Of a DNA stretch of 63,095 bases, positions 16,738 to 24,569 are shown one piece after another. Below the pieces are notes generated by a model. That model was not told the DNA's origin and ran no database searches. It was given only the letters and a program-made list of their open reading frames with translations. The stretch is from NCBI GenBank assembly GCA_012270865.1, contig JAAXHL010000183.1, positions 1 through 63,095 on the forward strand, read 5' to 3'. The stretch's first letter is position 1; each line of letters starts with the position of its first letter. Made by a program: the position numbers and the translations under genes. Source of the DNA: Candidatus Poribacteria bacterium (GTDB lineage Bacteria > Poribacteria > WGA-4E > WGA-3G).

Positions 16738-18111
16738 CTAAAACGTACTTTCCCGTGACGTGATGGGGCACCAACGCGTCGTCTGAAGATGACGCAGCAA
16801 CACCGACTTCGCCGCCGGTGTCCCGATACGGTAAAGCGCATACACCGCATCACCACGCATATATCGATTCGCGTCAAACAGCAAATCCTGTAAACCTTCA
16901 ACCGCACCATCGGCATCCTTACCAATTCGTGCCAGTGCGAAAATAGCATTCCGACGAACCCCATCATTCGGATCTGCTAACGCCTTCACGAGACTCGGCG
17001 CAGCAGCTGAACTCGATTGACCGGCTGTCCCTAACGCCTCTGCTGCCCGGACCCGCACGCGACCCGATTCATCCGAAAGTGCGTCAACCAATGCCGGCAC
17101 CGCAGACTCCGCCTTGCTCCCTAAATCGCCGAGTGCCTCCGCTGCGTTGTCCCGCACATGCTCAGACGGATCTTTCAGCGCGTTAGACAAAGCATCAACC
17201 GCAAGAGACCCCACTGCATTAAGCGCATAACAGGCGTTCCGACGTGTCATCTCCGGTTCGTCATGCAGACACCGCACCAAAGCAGCAACCGCCTGCTCCC
17301 CGAATTGAGGCAACGCATAAGCCGCCTGTAACCCCGTCGATTCCGATGTACTGTTAAGTGAACTGACCAAATCTGACAGTGAAGCACCGTTTGATGTCTT
17401 GTCCGAACCGTTACCTTCAACCCCGCGATGCCAGTTCCAGAGATGTCGGAACATCTCTTGATGCTCAGCCGGTCCCACGGGATTCCCGTTTGCCCACTCC
17501 GTCTCCTGATTTGCCCACGTAGGTTCTTCAGGTTCGGACATCCGGGCATACAAGAATTTCATCATGTAGCGCCGTTTCTCGCTGCTGTTCGGCATCGCAC
17601 GGTGCCACAGATCGTAGTTCGCGAATGCAACCGTTCCCGCCTTGCCAACAATAGGCTGTTCCGGCGAAACTTCCGCACCCTCACGCGTACTATAGTAGTG
17701 ACTCATCGGCACCACACCCGTCGGACCGAGTTCAACCGGTGTGTCCTGCGGATAGTAGAAAACCAACAACCTACGTGTGTGATGCGACCACCGCTTTCCG
17801 CCATCCTGATGCAACCCTTGTCCTTTACTCCCGGGCGGATTATAGTGCGGATGCCGGTGCGGCTGCATATAGTAATCCGGTCCGATGAGACTCATCAAGG
17901 CACCGCGAACGTTCGGATCGTCAAAGATCTGCTGAATCTCCGGGATCCGTGGCAACAAGTTATTCCCCGGATTCCCTTCCTTATCAAAGACACTCATCGT
18001 CTTTTCGTAGATCGCATCGTGAAACTCTGCAGAGAGTTCGGTCGTGACGGTCACAAAACCGTTCACAATGAATTCCCGCATCTGTGCGTCATTTAAGAGG
18101 TATTCTGCCAT
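16738..18111 (-). CDS. PhyH dioxygenase fused to HEAT repeats
   Basis: The 457-residue protein has two parts. Residues 1 to about 215 are a phytanoyl-CoA-dioxygenase-like Fe(II)/2-oxoglutarate domain with the metal motif LHQDGG (His and Asp) and distal His in DLWHRAMPN; the double-stranded helix shows in LLVFYYPQD and GVVPMSHYY. After a linker, about residues 255-450 form HEAT-like repeats such as VPALVDALSDESGRVRVRAA with EALG, PSLVKALADPNDGVRRNAI and MRGDAVYALYRIGTPAA. HEAT repeats bind proteins, so the enzyme may act on a partner-bound substrate. AAGGAGGG upstream lies inside the antitoxin-like remnant. The substrate is unknown. Confidence 0.85.
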   Translation of the reverse strand: MAEYLLNDAQMREFIVNGFVTVTTELSAEFHDAIYEKTMSVFDKEGNPGNNLLPRIPEIQQIFDDPNVRGALMSLIGPDYYMQPHRHPHYNPPGSKGQGLHQDGGKRWSHHTRRLLVFYYPQDTPVELGPTGVVPMSHYYSTREGAEVSPEQPIVGKAGTVAFANYDLWHRAMPNSSEKRRYMMKFLYARMSEPEEPTWANQETEWANGNPVGPAEHQEMFRHLWNWHRGVEGNGSDKTSNGASLSDLVSSLNSTSESTGLQAAYALPQFGEQAVAALVRCLHDEPEMTRRNACYALNAVGSLAVDALSNALKDPSEHVRDNAAEALGDLGSKAESAVPALVDALSDESGRVRVRAAEALGTAGQSSSAAAPSLVKALADPNDGVRRNAIFALARIGKDADGAVEGLQDLLFDANRYMRGDAVYALYRIGTPAAKSVLLRHLQTTRWCPITSRESTF

Positions 18112-18296
18112 TTTTGCCCTCCTTGGGCGTTTGCCACATCTCTGACTGCAAGCAAAAACGCTTCAATGTTACCATCTTCCTCATATTCCTCAAGTGCTAC
18201 GGCAAGATACGCCTTGGCATACGCTGAATCCGCCAATCGCGCCTTGAGGCTCTCTTCATAGTTCCTATATTTTCTCATTTCCATTTTTATTTCCAT
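18093..18296 (-). pseudogene. Truncated HigA-1-type antitoxin remnant
   Basis: The 67-codon frame contains YEESLKARLADSAYAKAYL, then AVALEEYEEDGNIEAFLLAV and RDVANAQGG. This matches the N-terminal part of addiction-module antidotes of the HI1420/HigA-1 type, where the text normally continues into an HTH (MSQLA-type). Here the HTH is missing: after AQGG only seven unrelated codons follow before a stop that overlaps the PhyH-HEAT start by 19 bases. The codons for AQGGQ (GCC CAA GGA GGG CAA) form the PhyH ribosome binding site. No matching HigB-like toxin is upstream. It may still be translated and couple to the PhyH gene. Confidence 0.6.
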
Positions 18297-18488
18297 AACT
18301 CTGTATCCCCATAGAATAATTATATACCACAAGCGAACAATTTTCAAGGGCGTTGACGTTGTGCAGTTGTTAACAGAGTTATTCAATTTTTTTCTGCTTT
18401 GGTTGCGTTTTCATCCAGGTCCAGTAAGGTTTTGCTTGAGTGTTTCTTCAACAGTTTCTGAAAAAATTCCCCATCAAATATAGAATTG

Positions 18489-18528
18489 TGGTAAAATAAG
18501 TAAAAGTAGAAGGCACACGCTGTGTGCC
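18489..18528 (+). promoter_or_regulatory. Extended -10 promoter and hairpin for the aminotransferase gene
   Basis: TGGTAAAAT (18489-18497) is an extended -10. About 15 bases on, GGCACAC (18512-18518) and GTGTGCC (18522-18528) form a 7-bp stem with a 3-base loop, in the likely 5' leader of the gene starting at 18559. It could be an operator or an RNA hairpin. TTGGAGG follows as RBS. Confidence 0.5.
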
Positions 18529-18558
18529 ATAGTAAGACAGCGCATTGGAGGTTTTAGG

Positions 18559-19764
18559 ATGGGACGAAGTTTTGAGAAATCGCTCGCGTGGCAGAAACGC
18601 GCCGAAGCAGCACTCGTCGGTGGTGGACAACCCCATAAACGGAGCCAACCACCGAAACCCGTTATGATCGCAGGCGCGAAAGGTTCACATTTCTGGGATG
18701 CCGATGGAAACGACTACATCGACTATCTCATGGGATACGGTCCCATGATCCTCGGATACGCCTATCCGACTGTGATTGATACGGTTACGAAATACCTCGT
18801 TGAACGCGGTAATGTCTATAACTTCGGGCATACGCTTGAGGTAGAACTCGCCGAAAAATTGATCCAGATTATCCCGTCGGCGGAGAGGGTCGCCTACTTT
18901 GTCGGGGGTTCGGACGCAACAACCGGCGCGATTAAGTTCGCACGCGCATACACCGGTAGAGAAAAGGTAATCCGCTCCGGTTATCACGGATGGCACGATT
19001 GGTGCAGCCACGCACGCGGACACCTCTCAAGTGCTGCTGCCGCGACACTCAGTCTCGATTTCAACGACCTTGATGGACTCGCCGACCTCTTTAAAGCACA
19101 CCCGGATGAAATCGCTTGCCTGATTATGGAACCCTCCGGACACGACCTCCCGAAAGACGGTTTCCTTGAAGAAGCGAAAAAACTCGTCAACGCCAACGGT
19201 GCACTGATGATTTTCGACGAGGTGAAAACCGGATTCCGATATGCGCTCGGTGGTGCCCAAGAATACTTCGGGGTTACGCCTGACATGTCTGTTTTCGGAA
19301 AAGCACTCGCCAACGGTTTCGCAACGGCTGTCGTCGTCGGAAAAAAAGAAATCATGGATGAAGTCGGTGATGTCTGGGTCGCCGCAACATTCCACGGCGA
19401 GGTATCGCTCGTCGCCGCTGCAATCGCCACAATCGCAGAACTCGAGGCAAAGGACGGGGTCGCCTTTATGTGGAAACAGGGACAGAAGTTGTTGGACGGC
19501 TACAGAGAGATGACGACACGCCTCGGTATCGACAACGCCAGCATCGGTGGTATCGGACCCATGCCGTATTTCGGTTTGCGTACCAACAGCGACGACGAAA
19601 AACAACAGCGATTCCATAAAACCTTCTATGAAGCCACCTTGGACGGCGGTTTATACTTACCAGAGGGACATATCTGGTTCATGTCCATGTCCCACACCGA
19701 TGAGGATATTGCCAAGACTTTAAACGTCTCTGAAGATGCACTCAAACGCGCGAAAGCTGCATAG
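18559..19764 (+). CDS. Class III PLP aminotransferase (GSA-aminomutase-like)
   Basis: The 401-residue class III aminotransferase resembles glutamate-1-semialdehyde aminomutases. Motifs in order are GSHFWDADGNDYIDYLMGYGP, GGSDATTGAIKFARAYTGREK, the cofactor region SGYHGWHD, FDEVKTGFRYALGG with the pyridine-binding Asp, and the Schiff-base lysine K248 in FGKALANG. It is shorter than typical haem-pathway enzymes, no haem gene is adjacent, and PhyH genes follow, so a role in amine or amino-acid metabolism is more likely. RBS TTGGAGG. Upstream it has an extended -10 promoter. Confidence 0.87.
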   Translation: MGRSFEKSLAWQKRAEAALVGGGQPHKRSQPPKPVMIAGAKGSHFWDADGNDYIDYLMGYGPMILGYAYPTVIDTVTKYLVERGNVYNFGHTLEVELAEKLIQIIPSAERVAYFVGGSDATTGAIKFARAYTGREKVIRSGYHGWHDWCSHARGHLSSAAAATLSLDFNDLDGLADLFKAHPDEIACLIMEPSGHDLPKDGFLEEAKKLVNANGALMIFDEVKTGFRYALGGAQEYFGVTPDMSVFGKALANGFATAVVVGKKEIMDEVGDVWVAATFHGEVSLVAAAIATIAELEAKDGVAFMWKQGQKLLDGYREMTTRLGIDNASIGGIGPMPYFGLRTNSDDEKQQRFHKTFYEATLDGGLYLPEGHIWFMSMSHTDEDIAKTLNVSEDALKRAKAA

Positions 19765-19870
19765 CGATCAGCAAGAATAGCCATCAGCGGTCAGCAATCA
19801 GATAGAGGACTATGGTTTTAACAAACACCCTCTTTACTGAAGGTTTCCGAAAGCCGATTGCTGATAGCCA
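19764..19870. repeat. CAGC-type dispersed repeat before the PhyH gene
   Basis: GCGATCAGCAAGAATAGCC, GGTCAGCAATCAGATAG and, near the end, GAAAGCCGATTGCTGATAGCC recur almost unchanged at 26155-26220. Both lie just upstream of a gene's RBS. It is degenerate and non-coding. Confidence 0.5.
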
Positions 19871-19888
19871 ATACAAAGGATGTCTATT

Positions 19889-20776
19889 ATGAGAGAAGTT
19901 ACGAACCACACAAAACCTTTTATTGTTGATAAAAATCTCGGTGCAGCACTCGACATCGATAACGCACAACTCACGGCAACGACCTCCGACGGCACACCTG
20001 TTGTCCCACCGACACAGGAACAGAAGTACCTCTTTGATATGCGCGGTTGGCTCTTAGTGCCAGGGGTGCTGTCAGGTGATGAACTCGCGGAGGTGCAAGA
20101 ATTCGGATATAAACTCCACCACGAACCGGAGTCGATTCCGAAGCACGAACGCTCACCGCTCGGGGGTCCCCTACAACGTCTCTCTGACCATCCCAACGTC
20201 GTCGGTTTCCTTAACGAATTTCTCGCACATCCGGCACTATCAAGCCAAGAGTGCTACGGGTTTCGTATGGAATCGTGTCACCTATTCCATCGCACTGTCG
20301 GTGATGCGAAGTTCAATCCCCACAACGGAAACGGGATGCTCCGCTTTCCGGGGGATTCGCACCTCTATCGGTGTATCCCGGGAAAAGGTCACAGCGGATT
20401 AACTCGCGTCGTCTGGGAACTCAACCCTGTCAAATACCGACAAGGTGGCACGCTCTTTATTACTGCAAGCCATAAAGCCGTCTACACAGCACCCGACACC
20501 ATCCGAAGCCAAGATTCACCGATTTGGGACACCTATGAATGTCCTGCCGGTTCGCTCCTCTTTTTCACGGAGGCGTTAACACATAGCGCGCACCCGTGGA
20601 CAAACGAGGAGAACAATCGCCTCGCTACTTTCAGCTGCTACAACAGCGTCAATAGCAAATGGAGCAATTGGGACCCGCATCCGAAACTGCTTGAAGAGAT
20701 GCCCCCCAAACGGCAGACCCTTTTCCGTCCCGTCCGCGCGGCAAATAATTTGATCGGCGATAATTATCGCCATTAA
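19889..20776 (+). CDS. PhyH-like dioxygenase, copy 1 of a tandem pair
   Basis: The 295-residue protein belongs to the PhyH superfamily of Fe(II)/2-oxoglutarate oxygenases. The fold is visible in RGWLLVPGVLSGDELAEVQE, FLAHPALSSQECYGFRMES, VVWELNPVKYRQGGTLFITA with SHK, and GSLLFFTEALTHSAHPW with the distal His. At the metal site the text is PHNGNG, so the usual carboxylate of HxD is not evident, like the 'HGG' subclass. I use ATG 19889, since AAAGGA lies eight bases upstream and the copy at 20857 starts at the same residue. It is a close duplicate of the next gene. Confidence 0.82.
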   Translation: MREVTNHTKPFIVDKNLGAALDIDNAQLTATTSDGTPVVPPTQEQKYLFDMRGWLLVPGVLSGDELAEVQEFGYKLHHEPESIPKHERSPLGGPLQRLSDHPNVVGFLNEFLAHPALSSQECYGFRMESCHLFHRTVGDAKFNPHNGNGMLRFPGDSHLYRCIPGKGHSGLTRVVWELNPVKYRQGGTLFITASHKAVYTAPDTIRSQDSPIWDTYECPAGSLLFFTEALTHSAHPWTNEENNRLATFSCYNSVNSKWSNWDPHPKLLEEMPPKRQTLFRPVRAANNLIGDNYRH

Positions 20777-20856
20777 ATTAACGAAGGTAGGCTTCATACT
20801 GCAAAGTAGGGAGCTTGCGTAAATCCTAATTCTCCTACAACCAAGAGGATTCTCTC

Positions 20857-21744
20857 ATGGCAGAAACTACAAATCACACAAAACCGTTTATCGTTGATAA
20901 AAACCTCGGCGCGGCCCTCGACATTGAGAACGCACAACTCACGGCAACAACTTCTGATGGCACACCCGTTGTCCCACCGACGCAGGAACAGAAATACCTC
21001 TTTGACATGCGCGGTTGGCTCTTAGTGCCAGGGGTGCTGTCCGGTGATGAACTCGCGGAGATACAAGAATTCGGCTATAAACTCCGCCACGAACCCGACT
21101 CAATTCCAGAGCATCAACGCTCTCCCCTCGGCGGCCCCATGCAACGCCTTGCCGATCATCCGAATGTCATCGGCTTTCTCAACGAATTTCTTGCACATCC
21201 CGCGTTATCAAGCCAAGAATGCTACGGCTTCCGTATGGAATCGTGTAGCCTCTTCTACCGTACAGTCGGGGACGGAAACTTTGGACCTCACAACGGAAAC
21301 GGTATGCTCCGTTTCCCCGGCGATTCGCACCTCTATCGCTGTATTCCCGGCAGAGGCTATAGCGGCTTAACCCGTATCGTCTGGGAGCTGAACCCGGTCA
21401 AGTATCGGCAAGGCGGCACGCTCTTTATTACCGCGAGCCATAAAGCCGTCTACACAGCACCCGAAACAATCCGAAGTCAAGATTCGCTTATCTGGGATAC
21501 CTATGAGTGTCCTGCTGGTTCGCTCCTCTTTTTCACGGAGGCGTTGACACATAGCACACACACATGGACGAATGAGGAAAACGACCGCCTCGCTATTTTC
21601 AGCTGTTACAACACCGTCAATAGCAAGTGGCACGATTGGGACCCGCATCCGACACTGCTTGAGGAGATGCCCGCTAAACGGCAGACCCTTTTCCGTCCCG
21701 TCCGTGCGGCAAATAATTTGATCGGCGATAATTATCGCCATTAG
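20857..21744 (+). CDS. PhyH-like dioxygenase, copy 2 of a tandem pair
   Basis: The 295-residue protein is a near-duplicate of the gene at 19889: the same length, and most of the sequence identical, including KPFIVDKNLGAALDIENAQL at the start and IGDNYRH at the end. Differences cluster in surface segments (for example LRHEPDSIPEHQR against LHHEPESIPKHER) and around the PHNGNG site (FGPHNGNG against FNPHNGNG). AGAGGA precedes the ATG. The 80-base gap between the copies carries only a short leader. Substrate and products are unknown; tandem copies may have diverged in specificity. Confidence 0.82.
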   Translation: MAETTNHTKPFIVDKNLGAALDIENAQLTATTSDGTPVVPPTQEQKYLFDMRGWLLVPGVLSGDELAEIQEFGYKLRHEPDSIPEHQRSPLGGPMQRLADHPNVIGFLNEFLAHPALSSQECYGFRMESCSLFYRTVGDGNFGPHNGNGMLRFPGDSHLYRCIPGRGYSGLTRIVWELNPVKYRQGGTLFITASHKAVYTAPETIRSQDSLIWDTYECPAGSLLFFTEALTHSTHTWTNEENDRLAIFSCYNTVNSKWHDWDPHPTLLEEMPAKRQTLFRPVRAANNLIGDNYRH

Positions 21745-21761
21745 GCGCATACGTCTCTCAC

Positions 21762-21784
21762 AGGCGAGGTCTCAAACCTCGCCT
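21762..21784. repeat. Palindrome AGGCGAGGT / ACCTCGCCT
   Basis: A perfect 9-bp stem with a 5-base loop follows the PhyH copy 2 stop. It is followed by A7, which would give a U-run only for a minus-strand transcript, so it is not a standard terminator of the plus-strand gene. It belongs to the dispersed GGTT(n)AACC-core palindrome family. Confidence 0.6.
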
Positions 21785-21866
21785 AAAAAAATACAATGAA
21801 CAAACCGAGATGAAAAGTGTTGGCTTTCGTCATGCCTCTCAAATCGCCGAAACGGAGATAGTATCT

Positions 21867-22280
21867 ATGAAACAATTAAACGACACTGAAAAACAACAAC
21901 TTGAGACGAAAATTAAAGAGGAACAGGAACGCCAGCAAGCACTTCGGGAAACGAATCCGGACCTACCAGAGACCTTTGAAGAGGCATCACCAAAGACTGA
22001 GTTTATACAACGTCCCCTCTGGAAGTACGGTTTTCTCATAGTTATTCTCTGCCTGCTTGCTTTCAGTGTATTTATATTTTTTATGACACCAGATTTCGAT
22101 CCCAAATCGGTCAGTTACCTCAACCTCATGATTGTTTTGATACTCCTATTCAACCACATTGCCTATTATATCACGACGAAAGGGTGGAAAAGTTGGGTAA
22201 TGAAAACGGTTGCCTGGGTTTGGATAGTATTCGTATTTGTCTACATGTATGTAACTGGGATAGCGAGATTTGGTCTTTAG
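21867..22280 (+). CDS. Small three-span membrane protein
   Basis: The 137-residue protein has a charged, Glu/Gln-rich, probably helical N-terminus (about residues 1-48). Three hydrophobic spans follow: YGFLIVILCLLAFSVFIFFM, YLNLMIVLILLFNHIAYYI and VAWVWIVFVFVYMYVTGI. Start 21867 follows GGAG nine bases upstream; a longer in-frame start at 21810 has no clear RBS. It is six bases from the HAD gene and probably co-transcribed with it. I do not recognise a family. Confidence 0.7.
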   Translation: MKQLNDTEKQQLETKIKEEQERQQALRETNPDLPETFEEASPKTEFIQRPLWKYGFLIVILCLLAFSVFIFFMTPDFDPKSVSYLNLMIVLILLFNHIAYYITTKGWKSWVMKTVAWVWIVFVFVYMYVTGIARFGL

Positions 22281-22286
22281 AAAAAA

Positions 22287-23009
22287 ATGATTAAAGCAGT
22301 ACTCTTTGACCTTGATGGTACACTCTGCGACTCCGACACAGCATGGAGCATCGCGCAAAATGAAACATTTCAACGTTTACGCAAACGTTATCCGTATGTT
22401 TTAGAAGAGGCTATTACAAACGCATGGACAACAGTGCATCAGAAACTCTTTCAGCAACTCGACGCTGGAAAATGCTCTATGGCAGCGGTGAGAGACTCGC
22501 GTTTCCAGTGCCTATTTGAAGAATTAGGTTTGCCTACGGATACAGTCATGCAAGAACTTAACGACTTCTTCTGTTCGCGTTACATCACAAGTTTATATCT
22601 TTACGAGGATGTCTCAGTTCTTGAGGAACTACACGCATACCATGTCGGTATCATTACAAACGGCGCACACGATGAACACACCGACAGCCAACTCTCTAAA
22701 GTCCGATACCTTGGACTCAGCGAACGGATTCAATCGCTGACAATTTCCGGTGAAATCGGTGTCAGAAAACCGAACATCGAAATCTTCAAAGTCGCTTGTG
22801 AACGTGCTGACGTTTTACCAGAAGAGGCTATGTACGTCGGCGATACGATTCAAAACGACATCGTCGGTGCCAACCGGGCAGGCATGACAAGCGTTTTTAT
22901 CAACCGAAAATCGGAAGAACTAATACCACAGATAGCAGACGAACAACCTGACTATTCAATCTCAAATTTACAGGATGTTTTACCCTACTTGAAACACAAA
23001 CAGATGTAG
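22287..23009 (+). CDS. HAD-family hydrolase
   Basis: The 240-residue haloacid-dehalogenase-like phosphatase has motif I FDLDGTLCDSD (nucleophile and acid/base Asp). Motif II is in GIITNGAHDEH, motif III lysine in VRKPNIEIFK, and motif IV in YVGDTIQNDIVGANRAGM. The cap domain lies between motif I and II. It fits phosphoglycolate-phosphatase-like or pyrimidine 5'-nucleotidase (YjjG-like) enzymes; the substrate is not determined. No clear RBS is visible, so translation may be coupled to the upstream small membrane protein. Confidence 0.88.
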   Translation: MIKAVLFDLDGTLCDSDTAWSIAQNETFQRLRKRYPYVLEEAITNAWTTVHQKLFQQLDAGKCSMAAVRDSRFQCLFEELGLPTDTVMQELNDFFCSRYITSLYLYEDVSVLEELHAYHVGIITNGAHDEHTDSQLSKVRYLGLSERIQSLTISGEIGVRKPNIEIFKVACERADVLPEEAMYVGDTIQNDIVGANRAGMTSVFINRKSEELIPQIADEQPDYSISNLQDVLPYLKHKQM

Positions 23010-23051
23010 GAGGGATCTCCGAATCCCGACTCTTAACTGACGACTAAAAAA

Positions 23052-24548
23052 ATGAAAACGTTATTTATTGATGACCATGATGTCGAGGCAATCAACAACC
23101 TTGCTCGGAAACTGCACCCACTCCAAAAGTTCGATAAGAACGCCGTGCTTCGACCTGAAAATCGTTGGGAAAACTGCGGTATTATGATGTGGACAACCCC
23201 CGCTTGGGTGCCCGATGAAGCGGTTTTCAAAACGCTTTACTACGCCAGTTCAGAATCAGATGATCCAGAGGTCAAACTCGATGTAACGGGTGCGCCGATT
23301 GGCGGGCGGAGTTTTATCTGCTATGCAACCTCAGAAGACGGTGTGAACTGGGAAAAACCGTCTTTGGGGCTACAAGATTACGATGCCCTCACATGGCGAG
23401 GCACCGCGATTGGCACGGATAACAACATTCTACCGACAGGCATCCCGCTGGGTCCGATCTACGACCCCCACGACCCTGATGAACAACGCCGCTACAAAGG
23501 CATGGGATGGGGAAAAGGCGGTGGGCTGACACCCGCAGTCTCACCAGATTGTCTCCACTGGACATACCTTGATGTGCCACCTACTCCAAGTTCCGACGAA
23601 GCACACTTCGGTTATGATCAGGAAGCAGGGTTATTCATCGCCACCGTCAAGCACGCCGGACCCGATGGCAGATCACCTTACGGACGCAGCTTCTGCTTGA
23701 GTACCAGTGAGGATTTTGAAAACTGGAGCGGGATAGAACTGGTTTTTCATGCCGATCAGACGGATCAAGAAAACGGGGAAGAACGGATACGCAAATTCGT
23801 TGAGGACCCCGATTATTTGACCCCGTTATACAACCGACCTGAAGAATGGCGTACCGATGTTTACAATTTTCCGGTATTTCGCTACGAGGGATTGTATCTC
23901 GGATTGCCTGTGATGCACCACTGGACGGGAAAGCACCCACCACTCTACGAGAACGTGGACAGCCGCAAATCGGTGGAACTCGCTTCAAGCCGAGATTTAC
24001 GGCAGTGGGAACGGGTCGCAAACCGCACGCCATTTATCGAACTCTCACCCGTCGGAGATGGCAGCGCCTACGATACGGGACAGATATCCGTCGTCAACGG
24101 ACCCATCAGACGCAATAACGAACTCTGGTTTTACTACCTTGGTGTTCGGCACCGTAGCCAACCTTTGGCAGACACAATGAACAGAAAATACCTCAACAAC
24201 TTTGCCATGTCGCTCGCAAAACTTCGCGTTGACGGTTTTGTGTCGCTCAAGGGTGGCATTGAGTGGGGTTCGGTGCTGACGAAACCGCTCGTTGTCGAAG
24301 GCAGCGAACTACGCGCTAATGTGGATTCTTGGCGCGGTCGGGTGAAGGTCGAAATTCTCAACGCAGATGATGGACAACCCATCCAAGGCTACACCTTCAA
24401 CGAAAGTATCCCCGCCATGATTGATAGTATTGACGAACCGATGCGCTGGAAGGAGAAGCCGGACCTGACTGAACTTCAAGGTAAGACCGTCCGCCTCCGC
24501 TTTTCTATACTCGAGGCAGAACTTTACGCCTTCTGGCTCGCTGACTGA
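23052..24548 (+). CDS. Glycosidase-like five-bladed propeller protein
   Basis: The 498-residue protein resembles the GH43/GH32-like propeller superfamily. Blades contain FICYATSEDGVNWEKPSLG, PIYDPHDPDEQRRYKGMG, AVSPDCLHWTYLD and LSTSEDFENWSG, the 'sample-time' type repeats seen in these proteins. A C-terminal beta-sandwich ends TVRLRFSILEAELYAFWL. Its relative at 30713 ends in the same VRLRFQLRNASLYSYWF. No signal peptide is visible. Catalytic acids cannot be assigned confidently. It lies 21 bases before the GH32 gene, which suggests an operon in carbohydrate use. Confidence 0.75.
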   Translation: MKTLFIDDHDVEAINNLARKLHPLQKFDKNAVLRPENRWENCGIMMWTTPAWVPDEAVFKTLYYASSESDDPEVKLDVTGAPIGGRSFICYATSEDGVNWEKPSLGLQDYDALTWRGTAIGTDNNILPTGIPLGPIYDPHDPDEQRRYKGMGWGKGGGLTPAVSPDCLHWTYLDVPPTPSSDEAHFGYDQEAGLFIATVKHAGPDGRSPYGRSFCLSTSEDFENWSGIELVFHADQTDQENGEERIRKFVEDPDYLTPLYNRPEEWRTDVYNFPVFRYEGLYLGLPVMHHWTGKHPPLYENVDSRKSVELASSRDLRQWERVANRTPFIELSPVGDGSAYDTGQISVVNGPIRRNNELWFYYLGVRHRSQPLADTMNRKYLNNFAMSLAKLRVDGFVSLKGGIEWGSVLTKPLVVEGSELRANVDSWRGRVKVEILNADDGQPIQGYTFNESIPAMIDSIDEPMRWKEKPDLTELQGKTVRLRFSILEAELYAFWLAD

Positions 24549-24569
24549 TTTGCGAGGAACAATAATACC

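Noticed and set aside
18093..18296. Complete toxin-antitoxin pair at the antitoxin-like frame
   Set aside because: The HTH is missing and no HigB-like gene lies upstream on the minus strand.
18559..19764. Glutamate-1-semialdehyde aminomutase for haem synthesis
   Set aside because: Length and the class III motifs fit, but there is no haem gene in the window and the sequence departs from the usual enzyme outside the motifs; a general class III aminotransferase is safer.
21762..21784. Rho-independent terminator of the second tandem PhyH gene
   Set aside because: The stem is followed by A7 on the plus strand, so the U-run would be on the wrong side for the plus-strand transcript.
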